Below, in pieces: positions 20,220 to 29,363 of a stretch of DNA of 64,000 nucleotides. Made by a program: the position numbers and the translations under genes. Source of the stretch: Vibrio splendidus (GTDB taxonomy: Bacteria > Pseudomonadota > Gammaproteobacteria > Enterobacterales > Vibrionaceae); NCBI RefSeq assembly GCF_024347615.1, contig NZ_AP025508.1, forward strand, positions 806,001 through 870,000, written 5' to 3'. Below the pieces are notes generated by a model. It did not search any database. It saw only the letters and a list, made by a program, of their open reading frames with translations, and had not been told where the DNA came from. Each line of letters starts with the position of its first letter. Within the stretch, counting starts at the first letter, position 1.

Positions 20220-20690
20220 AAAGCCGCACTGTAGTATCCGCCTCATGAATCTGCGGGGCGACTTGTTAGTGTTTGAAGTTCCGAGGTAGGAGTGAGTCGA
20301 TATCAGACTCTACTTTCGCCAGCTCTTTTATGCACTTGACCATGTATTCGTAGAGGATAAGACCATTGGCTTTTGCAGTCTCGATGATGCTGTAAAGCAT
20401 GGCGCTCGCATCAGCACCGTTTGGTGTGTCTGAGAACAACCAATTTTTTCGGCCAATGACTAGCGGTTTAATTGCGCGTTCATCGCGATTATTATCGATA
20501 GATAAGTGACCATCATCTATATAATGTATGAGCTTTGGCCATTGTGCCCGAGCGTGTATTTTATCGCTTTACCTAGTGGACTAGAGCCTATCACTTTTTA
20601 GGTCGTCATCCATTCGTAAAGTTCACCCAGTATCGGCTTGGCATGCGCTTGACGCTCCGTGCCCTTTCGCTGGATCGTGTAGCTAATCCC
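20220..20690 (-). mobile_element. IS66-family fragment with the C-terminus of its transposase
   Basis: Minus-strand translation gives the typical TnpC ending: AKPILGELYEW, later [18 protein letters not shown], then [20 protein letters not shown], ending PRNFKH with its stop at 20267-20269. There are at least two frame breaks between 20510 and 20620, and the N-terminal two thirds are absent. It sits between the XRE remnant and the intact XRE gene, and probably truncated the former. Confidence 0.8.
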
Positions 20691-21027
20691 CTTTCGGACA
20701 ACTATTTTCAAATGACTCTTCAATAAGCCGCATTGTCACATCAAGAATCTTCTGCTTATCCGCTTCAGAGAGCTTATTTAGATTCACAGCTAACTCCGCA
20801 GAAATCTCATCTTCACAAAAAAAGTAACTCAAAGGCACACCAAGTTCATCTGCAATTGACTTTAACGTATTGATATCCGGCGTATGTTTTCCCTTTTCGT
20901 ATTGATTCATTCGAGGGCTTGCTGAACTTGCATCCATACCTATGTTTTCTCCCAAGGCTTTTTGAGAGAGCTTTGCTTTTTTTCGAGCTTGTTTGAGTCG
21001 CTCTGGGATTGGGTTTTTAAATGACAC
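20683..21027 (-). CDS. XRE-family repressor
   Basis: 114 residues. A Cro/CI helix-turn-helix spans about residues 8-66 (RLKQARKKAKLSQKALGENI through SYFF), followed by a short acidic helix. It is transcribed divergently from the winged-helix/helicase pair. Two identical-arm palindromes in the shared intergenic region are its likely operators. Its last residues abut the IS66 fragment, so the C-terminus may be slightly altered. Confidence 0.85.
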   Translation of the reverse strand: MSFKNPIPERLKQARKKAKLSQKALGENIGMDASSASPRMNQYEKGKHTPDINTLKSIADELGVPLSYFFCEDEISAELAVNLNKLSEADKQKILDVTMRLIEESFENSCPKGD

Positions 21028-21056
21028 TTAGATTTCATTTCTCTGAGCTCAAGTTG

Positions 21057-21107
21057 ACTAAGATTTTCTTAGTTTTATGGATTTCTGTATACTAAGCAAT
21101 CCTTAGT
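21057..21107. promoter_or_regulatory. Twin operators in the divergent XRE/helicase promoter region
   Basis: Two 17-bp palindromes, ACTAAG-N5-CTTAGT, at 21057-21073 and 21091-21107. They have identical arms and starts 34 bp apart, about three helical turns. The second overlaps a -10-like TATACT (21088-21093) for the rightward gene. They are best explained as binding sites for the adjacent XRE protein. Confidence 0.75.
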
Positions 21108-21130
21108 TTTTGGTTGGTGTAATTTTGGAA

Positions 21131-21661
21131 ATGAAACGGGCTCGAAGAATTAGTGCGGTCATGCACAAGTTATTGATAGAAAATGGGTTAGATGGGTTCA
21201 CCGTGCTAGAAGCGAGAGATTTATGGCTATCACTTGATAATGTGGACTCCAATTCTGCCGAAGCTCGTAAAAAGGTGTACCGAGCAATTTTTCACTTTGA
21301 AAAGAAAAGTTGGTTGCGAAGTGAGGGCTCAGGTCGGAGAAAGCATTACTTTCAAACGGAACAATTTAAAGATTTACATAACAATGTAACCACGAATAAC
21401 CAAGCGGATATAAAGCCTAAAGTACCCATTCAAAACTATTCCATTTTGAGCAATGAACGTAATGAATATAAGGGTGAACTTGAGATCGTACTTGGGGAGA
21501 TTTACGAATATCAATCGATCGTATCTCGATTTCCTGAGCTAGAAAATAAACTAGCCCCTTTGCATCAAGAGGCTAAAGAGCGCGCCGCTTTATTGCTCGG
21601 TAAAGTGAATGTTTTAACAAGGGTTCTTAATACTCTCTATGAAGGAGATGAACCGTGTTAA
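21131..21661 (+). CDS. Winged-helix-like protein with C-terminal coiled coil
   Basis: 176 residues from ATG 21131; the frame opens at TTG 21110, but that start lies too close to operator 2. The N-terminal 80 residues (VMHKLLIENGLDGFTVLEAR ... HFEKKSWLRSEGSGRRKHYF) look like a winged helix. The C-terminal part is a predicted coiled coil rich in Glu and Leu. It overlaps the helicase gene by 7 nt, so the two form one unit. Unknown family to me; the layout suggests a DNA-sensing or loading partner for the helicase. Confidence 0.7.
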   Translation: MKRARRISAVMHKLLIENGLDGFTVLEARDLWLSLDNVDSNSAEARKKVYRAIFHFEKKSWLRSEGSGRRKHYFQTEQFKDLHNNVTTNNQADIKPKVPIQNYSILSNERNEYKGELEIVLGEIYEYQSIVSRFPELENKLAPLHQEAKERAALLLGKVNVLTRVLNTLYEGDEPC

Positions 21662-23034
21662 GGGAATGGCAAGGTGAATGCTCTGACAGAGCGTTGAAAA
21701 AATATCAATCCAGCGGATCCCATTTCTTTTGCCAAGCTACACCAGGGGCTGGTAAGACAGTGCTTGCCGCTACTATTGCGTCAAGGCTGCTACAAAGTGA
21801 CATGGTAGATCTTGTATTGTGCTTCTCGCCATCACTGACGGTTTCTGATGGTGTAAAAAGAACCTTTTCGTCGATACTTAATTGCACATTTAATGGTGGT
21901 ATGGGAGCTATAGGGCAATCTTTAACATACCAATCTATCCAGTTCCTTACTGATGAGTTTTGGCAAACATTGCGTAATCACAGGGTCTTTGTTGTCTTTG
22001 ATGAAATACACCATTGCTCTGGCTCTGAGGTTGAAAATGCGAACATTTGGGGGCATCAAGTTCTCACTAAAATTCAAGGGCTTGCTACTTTTACCCTCGC
22101 ACTTTCAGGTACACCGTGGCGTTCAGACTCTTTACCCATTGTCATGGGTGAGTATAGCGACCCAGACGGACAGCTTCTTGTCGATTACCAATACACTCTT
22201 AAACAAGCTATAGCTGATGGTGTTTGTAGAAGGCCTAAAATCGTCTTGGTTGATAATGAACACTTATCTGTTAGTAGTAGCGAAAAAGTCGAATCCTTTT
22301 CATCAATATTAGAGATGCTTAAACAGACAAAAGCATCCTACCAGAGTGTTATTCACAACCAAGAGGCGATGGAATATCTACTCTGTTTAGGGTGTGAGCG
22401 GTTAGAAAAAGTACGTACCAGATCCCCCAATGCCGGTGGGCTGATTGTTGCAGCGTCGGTTCAACATGCGCAAACAATCAAAGAGATACTATCTCAAAAA
22501 TTTGGGCAAACCGTTTCTATCGTCACTTATCGACATGAAGAACCGCTGGCAGAAATAGAGCGTTATCGACAAAGCGATGCACAATGGATTGTTAGTGTAG
22601 GTATGATCAGTGAGGGTACTGATATTCCTCGCCTTCAAGTATGTTGCCACATGAGTTCAGTCAAAACGGAATTGTATTTCAGGCAGGTGCTCGGAAGAAT
22701 ACTTCGTGTGAATAATACAATAAACCAACAAGCGTGGTTATTCACTTTTGCTGAACAAAGTCTGATTGAGTTTTCTGAAAGGATTGAACAAGATATTCCT
22801 GAGTCTCGTCTCTATGTAAGTATGGGGAAACCTATCGAAACAGAGTTCTCTGGTCGAGGAAATAGCTTAAGTGTCGCGCTTCCGCTTGAGTCCCAAAATA
22901 GTGGGAGAACAACAGTATCTTGGGAAAGCAGTACAGACAGTTCAAATAGTCTCTATGGAACACTAGGGACGTTTGATGAGCTTCGACTTGGGGCATTTAA
23001 GCAGAGAGTGATCTCGGCTTTCTCTTCCATGTAG
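21655..23034 (+). CDS. SF2 DEAD/DEAH-type helicase
   Basis: 459 residues from GTG 21655. Walker A is PGAGKT (30-35), Walker B is DEIH (116-119), motif III is SGTP (151-154), motif V is GMISEGTDIP, and motif VI is RQVLGRILRV (342-351). Both RecA-like domains are present with no extra nuclease domain. Translation is coupled to the winged-helix gene under XRE control. A decayed copy of its C-terminal third lies at 37285-37731. This type of regulated helicase pair in an island suggests phage defence, but that is inference. Confidence 0.82.
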   Translation: MLREWQGECSDRALKKYQSSGSHFFCQATPGAGKTVLAATIASRLLQSDMVDLVLCFSPSLTVSDGVKRTFSSILNCTFNGGMGAIGQSLTYQSIQFLTDEFWQTLRNHRVFVVFDEIHHCSGSEVENANIWGHQVLTKIQGLATFTLALSGTPWRSDSLPIVMGEYSDPDGQLLVDYQYTLKQAIADGVCRRPKIVLVDNEHLSVSSSEKVESFSSILEMLKQTKASYQSVIHNQEAMEYLLCLGCERLEKVRTRSPNAGGLIVAASVQHAQTIKEILSQKFGQTVSIVTYRHEEPLAEIERYRQSDAQWIVSVGMISEGTDIPRLQVCCHMSSVKTELYFRQVLGRILRVNNTINQQAWLFTFAEQSLIEFSERIEQDIPESRLYVSMGKPIETEFSGRGNSLSVALPLESQNSGRTTVSWESSTDSSNSLYGTLGTFDELRLGAFKQRVISAFSSM

Positions 23035-23138
23035 TTGAAGAAACCATAGGCTACAATTTCACTAAAGGCACATTGGGGAGGCCGGAATGAATTACTTTGC
23101 AAAGGACCCCTTCTAGGTAATGCAAACCTAGAGGGTAA

Positions 23139-23426
23139 ATGAAAAAGCTAAAACAGCAGTACCGGAACCGTATAAAATACCAGCGCCAATATCTTTGGGA
23201 TCTTTATCCAAGCGTTCGCAGTGGAACTCATAAGCACTTTTCTACCAAGCAGGAAAAGAGCTATTATTTTCTTCACAAGGTTGAGTGTAGAGGTTACCCG
23301 ATTAAACTGCGAGCCGCGCGAGGAAGAGCGTTAGCTAACCCATGGGACGACTACCCGTCGTATGTGTATGGCCTAGCAAAAAGTTGGAAGCATAACTCGA
23401 GGCGTCAAAAACAATACTACCGATAA
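23139..23426 (+). CDS. Small basic protein of unknown function
   Basis: 95 residues, very rich in Arg, Lys and Tyr (RNRIKYQRQYLWDLY; ends SRRQKQYYR). It follows AGAGGG with proper spacing and is closed by a terminator 7 nt after its stop, which supports it being real. I recognise no family. The charge suggests nucleic-acid binding. Confidence 0.55.
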   Translation: MKKLKQQYRNRIKYQRQYLWDLYPSVRSGTHKHFSTKQEKSYYFLHKVECRGYPIKLRAARGRALANPWDDYPSYVYGLAKSWKHNSRRQKQYYR

Positions 23427-23432
23427 CCCATC

Positions 23433-23460
23433 AAAGCTCTCTATTCTGGAGAGCTTTTTT
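23433..23460 (+). terminator. Rho-independent terminator
   Basis: A 9-bp stem AAAGCTCTC / GAGAGCTTT followed by TTT, directly after the small basic protein gene. Confidence 0.85.
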
Positions 23461-23589
23461 ATACGAAATACTCTCTTCAATTGAAGGCTAATTATCAGCA
23501 TCGCTATGGTGCTATTTTAATTGTAAATTATTGATTTTAAATGTTAATTGATTGATGTTTACGCTGGTTTTTATTAAGTAAACCACCCA

Positions 23590-23665
23590 CATCGCAAGTT
23601 GCGATGCGCAGGTTGCGATTCGCTACCTGCGAAACGAAGTTATTTTTGCCCCATTCTAAGCTAGA
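23590..23665 (+). repeat. Hairpin repeat, family R1, copy a
   Basis: Two adjacent stem-loops: CATCGCA / TGCGATG (23590-23606) and CGCAGG / CCTGCG (23607-23631). They are followed by GAAAC and a TGCCCC tail (23647-23652). The same plan recurs at 29593-29773. The rest of 23461-23804 is AT-rich with no gene that I can support. Confidence 0.55.
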
Positions 23666-23804
23666 ACTGTTTTGTACCTCATTTCTATACGAGGTTATTT
23701 GACCTATTTTCCCTTATGCCACAAAGTGTCTATGAGTTTGGTGGGTGTTTAGTCGGTTCTTTACCAAGTTAATCAATACATCACATATCTAGGTTTGAAA
23801 AACA

Positions 23805-25418
23805 ATGTTTGGATTAGTCAAAAAGTCCCTCTTGATGGATGCCCAAGCTAACGTTACTGAGCTTGAAAAACAGTTAAGTGAAGCGAAAGAAGAATTGTCG
23901 AGTATTCAAAAAGTTTTAGCCTCCCCTGAATATATGAAGGCTACAGATTTAATGAAGCTCGAAGAGGAGTTGCTCGTGCTTAGAGCTACTTGTCATGACG
24001 TTAGAGTCCAGTGCGAGAAAGATAGAGCGGCTGCCAGATCGCACCTTGCTGATATAGAAAAACAGTGTGCACTCGTATTACAAGAGAATGAAAATTCTAT
24101 AGGACTAGAAAAGTCAGAATTAGCTGAAGAAATTGAGAATGCACATAGACAAAAAGACCTAATTCTGACTGAAGCGAAAGCTGAACGTGAAAAAGTTCTT
24201 AGTAATGCGGAGGCTGAAGCCGAAGCCATCGTCGATAAAGCAACGGCTCGTGCAGATAAAGCACTAGCGGATGTTGAGAAAAAAATTGAAACAGGAGAAA
24301 CCCGCGAAAAGGTACTCTCTAGCAGTATTGAGAAGCTCCGAGAAGAGTTGCGTGACTTGGAGTTAACTAAAGAACATCAGGATCTTCTCTCTACAGTGAC
24401 GCCATTTGAATACCTTCTTGATGGGCCTACTAGCGATGAAATTAAGGTATCTTTGCAACAAGTAAAAAATAAACAGAAGGAACTGATAAAACAGGGTAAC
24501 GCATTTGATATTCTTCAAGATATTCTTTGGAATGACAATCTTGCTAAAGGAAAGGCAAGGCAAAAGAGACATGGTAAATTTCTGATAACTGCCTTTAATG
24601 CAGAAGTAGACAACATTATAGCTAATACTAATGCACGTAACTTCACCGCTAATGCAAAAAAAATAGACAAGTGGTTTCAAAAGGTCAATAAGAGTGGTGA
24701 TGATAGCTACGTAGAGCTGAATAGAACTCTACTATTTTTGCGTCTGGAAGAGCAGCGCCATGTCTTTGAATATAAGTATAAAAAGGAGATGGAGCTAGAA
24801 GAACAACGATTCATGAAAGAGTCTCTGCGTGAAGAAGCCAAAGTTAAAAAAGAGATAGAAAGCTTTGTCACTGCTCGTGAAAAGGAGGAAAAAGCTTTTC
24901 AAAAAGATTTGAGTGATGCTCTAGCCAGAGTTCAAACAGCGAACCAAGAAGAAGTAGAAAAGCTCAACTCTCATATCGAAGAGCTGAAGCTTAAGTTGGA
25001 ACGTGCGACTGCTGAGAAAGAGCGGGCGCTAAGTATGGCTCAGCTCACAAGGTCAGGATATGTTTATGTTATCTCAAATAAGGGATCGTTTGGTGAAAAT
25101 GTGTACAAGATTGGAATGACACGACGTTTAGAGCCTATGGATCGTGTGAAGGAATTGGGAGATGCATCTGTTCCGTTCTTTTTTGATGTCCATGCTCTTA
25201 TACCATCTGATGATGCCCCAGCCTTGGAAAACAAACTTCATTCTAAGTTTGCCTCTCGAAGAGTCAACAAAGTCAATCACCGAAGAGAGTTCTTTAACCT
25301 GACTTTTGAAGAAGTTGAAGAGGCTTTAAATGAGTTTGTTGAAGGTGACTTTAACTTGGTTCGGGATGTTGTTGCTGCGCAGTATGAAGAGTCCAAGTTT
25401 TTAAAGGAAAGTGGTTAA
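23805..25418 (+). CDS. DUF4041-type coiled-coil protein with C-terminal GIY-YIG domain
   Basis: 537 residues. A long N-terminal coiled coil (about 15-190) precedes a DUF4041-like central helical domain (about 200-340) and a further coiled coil. The C-terminal T5orf172/GIY-YIG nuclease-like domain (about 415-520) has the signature pair YVYVISN and VYKIGMTRR, then ALENKLHSKF. The stop shares a base with the start of the next gene (TAATG). Proteins of this design are common in phages and mobile islands. A DNA-cleaving role is likely from the fold but not shown here. Confidence 0.82.
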   Translation: MFGLVKKSLLMDAQANVTELEKQLSEAKEELSSIQKVLASPEYMKATDLMKLEEELLVLRATCHDVRVQCEKDRAAARSHLADIEKQCALVLQENENSIGLEKSELAEEIENAHRQKDLILTEAKAEREKVLSNAEAEAEAIVDKATARADKALADVEKKIETGETREKVLSSSIEKLREELRDLELTKEHQDLLSTVTPFEYLLDGPTSDEIKVSLQQVKNKQKELIKQGNAFDILQDILWNDNLAKGKARQKRHGKFLITAFNAEVDNIIANTNARNFTANAKKIDKWFQKVNKSGDDSYVELNRTLLFLRLEEQRHVFEYKYKKEMELEEQRFMKESLREEAKVKKEIESFVTAREKEEKAFQKDLSDALARVQTANQEEVEKLNSHIEELKLKLERATAEKERALSMAQLTRSGYVYVISNKGSFGENVYKIGMTRRLEPMDRVKELGDASVPFFFDVHALIPSDDAPALENKLHSKFASRRVNKVNHRREFFNLTFEEVEEALNEFVEGDFNLVRDVVAAQYEESKFLKESG

Positions 25419-25807
25419 TGGCTAGTATAATAAATGATTTAAAGCGCATTCAACGAGTATCCTCAGTTGTAACAAGAGCTACTGAGCGCTGCTTTCCTAG
25501 CGCAGAAGTATCGCGAGTAATGTGCGAATACAGTGATGGAGAGTTTTCCATTGACCTGTCAGCTACAGTTTTGGATTATCACGATATTGATGCGGATATT
25601 TGCTGTGTGAATGCTGAGAAATGTACATCAATGTTTATCGAGAGTATCTTAAACTCGGTAGATAGGATCATCAGAAGACTAGAGAAAGACGAAAAAGAGT
25701 TCCGAAGTGATTTAAAGGAGTATGGTGAGGCGTTCTCAGAAAGCCCAGCAGCGCATCTATCTTCTGCATTGATGTTCAAACAGATTGTAGCTGGAATTAA
25801 ACCGTGA
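25418..25807 (+). CDS. Partner of the GIY-YIG protein, unknown function
   Basis: 129 residues, starting on the last base of the upstream gene's stop (TAATG), so the two products are made together. Mostly helical in appearance, with one acidic stretch (RLEKDEKEFRSDLKEYGEAF) and no recognised domain. No signal or membrane segment. Confidence 0.65.
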   Translation: MASIINDLKRIQRVSSVVTRATERCFPSAEVSRVMCEYSDGEFSIDLSATVLDYHDIDADICCVNAEKCTSMFIESILNSVDRIIRRLEKDEKEFRSDLKEYGEAFSESPAAHLSSALMFKQIVAGIKP

Positions 25808-25853
25808 ATAATCACTGGTAAGGTTTTACCTAAATTGTTTCTCGTGGAGTCGG

Positions 25854-25933
25854 GTAACACGAAGCTGCCCCTAAACGTGTTTAGAGCATAAGAAACTATC
25901 AATAGATTAATTTGTGTGTAAGCCTGTTGCACC
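25854..25933 (+). repeat. Hairpin repeat, family R1, copy b (truncated)
   Basis: Starting at GTAACACGAAGCTGCCCC (25854), about 75 bp align with 29593-29667 at roughly three quarters identity, including CGTGTTTAGA. The hairpins beyond it are lost. A lone TGCCCC tail next to the palindrome GCAAGCTTGC lies at 26241-26259. The remainder of 25808-26486 has no supported protein gene; a pseudo-tRNA lies in it. Confidence 0.5.
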
Positions 25934-26353
25934 AGTTTTTTTAGTCCCAGATACGACAAAGCCACAGGCAATGCCTATGGCTTTGTAAACAGCTACAGAA
26001 TGTTTGTCATTCAAAACTAAGAGGGAACACATTCTGTGTGCAGCGTCGGGTGTTTTATCACCAAAGTATATGGAAGGGAAAGCACCTAGACTTATCATAT
26101 GTCCTCGGTGGTCTGCTTTGCAATTAAGCCAAGTTCAATTCGATACAATTACTTCTGGCCAGACAGTAAATAGTACATCCAAGAAAAAGCAGGGATACCC
26201 GAGGCTCTCAACGTTAGTTTAAAGCTAAGAACTGTATGTGGCAAGCTTGCTTCTGCCCCATTGTCTGTTTCAATAATTAGATAGATGGTCAAATTCAACA
26301 ACCTTTTACTTATGTTCTCTTACGCTTTTTCGAACACATCGTTTGGCCCAAAA

Positions 26354-26425
26354 CGCTGACCATCGAGCGGTTGACCTGCCCCTCATAAGAGGCAGGCCAC
26401 AGGTTCGAATCCTGTTGAGAGCGTC
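26354..26425 (+). other. tRNA-like sequence (probable pseudo-tRNA)
   Basis: A perfect T-arm ACAGG-TTCGAAT-CCTGT (26399-26415) is preceded by a CTCATAA loop with a CAT anticodon (26384-26386), flanked by CCTGCC / GGCAGG. The 7-nt acceptor half expected upstream is not found, and the loop and variable region do not have normal tRNA lengths. It looks like a decayed or imported tRNA of the Met/Ile2 type, not a working gene. Confidence 0.35.
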
Positions 26426-26486
26426 ATATTAAAACGGCTAGAAAGCTAGTGGCTGATAGCCCTTTGTTGTTTCTGGATTTCGCTAT

Positions 26487-29363
26487 CTAATCGACGTTAA
26501 TCTTGTACGAACAATTATTTTCAACGTTCCTGCGATAAGTAGAACACCCCCAAAACTCACCATACTTACCACGCCTCAATTTCATCTCACTACCACAATT
26601 CGAACACATTGGGCGCTCATGTTCACAACTAGAGTTAATGCAAACTTGATAATCGCCTTTGGTTTCACGACTCATGGCACTCCCGCACTTATCACAAGGT
26701 GTTTCCTTGTGCTTACAGCGTGGGTAAAGTGTACAAGACATAAACTTGCCGTATTGACCAACTCGAGGTTTGAGAACGCCAACTTTACAAGAGTGACAAA
26801 CCATTTTGTCGGCATTTAGTTGCGCTAAGGAAATATCAAACTCATTAGTCTCTACTGGATAGTTTCCTTTAACCAGCTCTGTAACAAAGTCGCTTGCATC
26901 GGTCATGTCCGCGATTAAGTATGCCCTGTGTTTCGCGCGGGTTAGCGCTACATAGAATAATCGGCGCTCTTCTGCGTGTTCAAATGTATCTCCTTGGGGC
27001 AATAACGCATTAATAAGCGTAGGGGTTTGTTTCTCGGACGGGAAACCATGTTTACCTGTTGTCAGCCCCATAACCACAACATAGTCTGCTTCTTTACCTT
27101 TAGATGCGTGGAACGACTGGTTCTCAATGTCTAACATGTGGTAACGCTGTCTCAGCCACTGTAGGTAATTAGCATCTGGCATTTGGTACCAAAACCTTGC
27201 CAGTAAATAGACTTTGTTCTTATGTGGCGAGTTGGACTCGTGTACATGATTTGCAATAGACGTAAACGCCTTATCCAATGCAGTTATCCCTTGCTCCTCG
27301 GCTCCCTGTCGAATGACGCTTACCGCTGGTTTGCTAACCTGAACTAAAGACTTAATCTCTTTTTTAAGCTGAACGGGGTTTTGAGTAACAAAACGCGTTG
27401 CCACATCTCCGATAGCGCTATTAAATCTGAAGGTCATATCAAGCGTCGTTTTAGACGCTGCACCGAAGTACTTTTCAAAGTCTGTCGTTAAGCGAACATC
27501 AGCGCCACTAAAGCGATAGATTGCCTGCCAGTCATCACCAACACAGAACAACGAAGAGTTTTCTTTATTATCTCGAAGCGCCTTTACAAGCCTTGCCCTA
27601 GGCTCTGAGATATCTTGGAACTCGTCAACGAGTATGTAACTCCAAGGCGACTCGAATTGACCTGTTTCGACATACGACAAGGCTTTTGAAATCATGTCGT
27701 TAAAATCAATCAAGTTCTCTTCTGAAAGGTAGTCTTGGTAGCGCTGGTACAATGGCATCAACAATTCCAAAGCTTTAGCGGTTTGCTTGGGGTCTAGAGA
27801 GTTTTTTATTATTTTTTGAATACCCATTTCATCAAGACAAGCAGCTTTATACAGATCAACTAACGAACCTAAAAGGCGCGCCAGTTCTGTGACTTGGCCT
27901 GTTTTCTCTAAACTTTCGAGCAACTCATTATCGGGTAGAGGATTTGTATTCACCTGGCGAGCAATTAGCTCACGCTCCAAAATTTCTAACATCGAGCGAT
28001 TTCGGTGTTGATGGTAATACAGTTCAATATACCCTGTTCCATACTTGGTATGCGTTTCTCTCTTCCACTTGATGCCTTGTTGGTATCTCTCTTTATCGAT
28101 ATATGGTGGCGGGTTTCCGTTTTCATCGGTACCGTAATACTCAATATAAATATCATAATCTGGCAAATAGAAGTCGGGCTCGTACTGTCGGTATTGTTCC
28201 GTGGCGACATCGATTCGATACTTAGCTTCGTATTGATAGTTGATCCCTTTTCTATAAAGCCAGTTGGAAATCACCATTTCACCAAAGCTTTTAACCTTCT
28301 CACCTTTCAACGTGCGGATATCGTTATCATTGAGATACTTTAAGTGTTCGCCTTGGGTTTTGAACTCAAATGGATCTTTATCTACGAAATAATACGCACT
28401 GAAATAATCGAGTAACGCTTTCTTGTAGCCAACATTTTGCATCAGCGAGGCAATAGCCTCATTCATCCACTTCACTTTTGCGCGTACGTCACCTTCCAAG
28501 GGCGATAAGCTTGGTGCTTTGCCTTCAACTTGTGAAATTATTTTCACGCCTAGGCTATGAAAGGTACTCGCTTTTACATCTTCAAATCCTAGTTTTTCCT
28601 TGATGCGCTCATCCATCTCTTCTGCGGCTATTCGACCATACGCCAACATCAAAATGTCGTTTGGTCGTGCTTGCCCGCTTTTCACTAGATAGCCCGTTTT
28701 ACCAACCATAACACTAGTTTTACCTGTACCTGCTCCAGCTAAAAGAAGGTTGTTGTCATTGTCGGTGATGCAAGCAACTCTTTGCTTGGCGGTAAGCGGG
28801 TTAGATTCCACGCTGTTAAAAAATGAATCAAAGGCGTTAAGCTCACGCTCCACATACTCACGTCTAATACGCTCAACATCAGCCGTTTTCCAATTAGCAA
28901 TGCGACTTAACTGGGCTGCTGTATTTTTTGCGAAGTCGGATAGACCCGAAGCTTTGTTCCAACCTCTCCACCGCTTGTGTTCTGTTTTGGCAAAGATCTG
29001 TATGTTCTGTATGGATGAGTCGCGAAGAAATCTGGATTGGCATTGATTCTCCACCGAATCTAAGAATCCAACTAAATGCTGTGCATTCTGATTAGCCCAG
29101 TGAGGAAAGAAATTGTGTGGGTATTTAAAAGGGAGTAGGTAGCTTAACATAGAGAAGCTGTGTTGCTTACCGCCAACACTAAAGCTTAAGCAACCGCCAG
29201 CGATTGTAGTTTTCAAACTTGGGGCGTTATCCAAATCCTCCCATTTGAAGAAACTCACCTCTCCATCTGAATCAGCTCGTATACCTGCATCACTGATCTC
29301 AACGACAAGCTGATTCTTGAAAATTCGACCGAAAGAGTTTGTGGTAAGTGTCCACTGCGTCAT
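26487..29363 (-). CDS. Helicase IV-like UvrD helicase with inserted PD-(D/E)XK nuclease and zinc ribbons
   Basis: 958 residues, against about 680 for E. coli HelD. The order is: HelD-type N-terminal domain (1-190); Walker A GAGTGKT (210-216); an insertion (about 355-455) with a PD-(D/E)XK-like pattern (EPDFYLPDYDIYIEYYG, D397 and E408); DEFQD Walker B (580-584); HASKGKEADYVVV and RRLFYVALTRAKH motifs; then about 100 residues with three topoisomerase-type Cys4 zinc ribbons (CHSC, CDKC, CSNC). It is transcribed alone, opposite to its neighbours. The nuclease and helicase together suggest DNA degradation or phage defence. Confidence 0.85.
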   Translation of the reverse strand: MTQWTLTTNSFGRIFKNQLVVEISDAGIRADSDGEVSFFKWEDLDNAPSLKTTIAGGCLSFSVGGKQHSFSMLSYLLPFKYPHNFFPHWANQNAQHLVGFLDSVENQCQSRFLRDSSIQNIQIFAKTEHKRWRGWNKASGLSDFAKNTAAQLSRIANWKTADVERIRREYVERELNAFDSFFNSVESNPLTAKQRVACITDNDNNLLLAGAGTGKTSVMVGKTGYLVKSGQARPNDILMLAYGRIAAEEMDERIKEKLGFEDVKASTFHSLGVKIISQVEGKAPSLSPLEGDVRAKVKWMNEAIASLMQNVGYKKALLDYFSAYYFVDKDPFEFKTQGEHLKYLNDNDIRTLKGEKVKSFGEMVISNWLYRKGINYQYEAKYRIDVATEQYRQYEPDFYLPDYDIYIEYYGTDENGNPPPYIDKERYQQGIKWKRETHTKYGTGYIELYYHQHRNRSMLEILERELIARQVNTNPLPDNELLESLEKTGQVTELARLLGSLVDLYKAACLDEMGIQKIIKNSLDPKQTAKALELLMPLYQRYQDYLSEENLIDFNDMISKALSYVETGQFESPWSYILVDEFQDISEPRARLVKALRDNKENSSLFCVGDDWQAIYRFSGADVRLTTDFEKYFGAASKTTLDMTFRFNSAIGDVATRFVTQNPVQLKKEIKSLVQVSKPAVSVIRQGAEEQGITALDKAFTSIANHVHESNSPHKNKVYLLARFWYQMPDANYLQWLRQRYHMLDIENQSFHASKGKEADYVVVMGLTTGKHGFPSEKQTPTLINALLPQGDTFEHAEERRLFYVALTRAKHRAYLIADMTDASDFVTELVKGNYPVETNEFDISLAQLNADKMVCHSCKVGVLKPRVGQYGKFMSCTLYPRCKHKETPCDKCGSAMSRETKGDYQVCINSSCEHERPMCSNCGSEMKLRRGKYGEFWGCSTYRRNVENNCSYKINVD

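Noticed and set aside
24363..24680. 105-codon ORF antisense to the DUF4041/GIY-YIG gene
   Set aside because: Shadow of an AT-rich coding region; no start signals.
25907..26098. Minus-strand ORF with a stretch recalling a GNAT acetyltransferase end
   Set aside because: Only about ten residues fit, there is no ribosome site, and it overlaps an R1 repeat and a hairpin.
26004..26222. 72-codon plus-strand ORF
   Set aside because: No ribosome site and no protein-like composition; it lies in a region of remnants.
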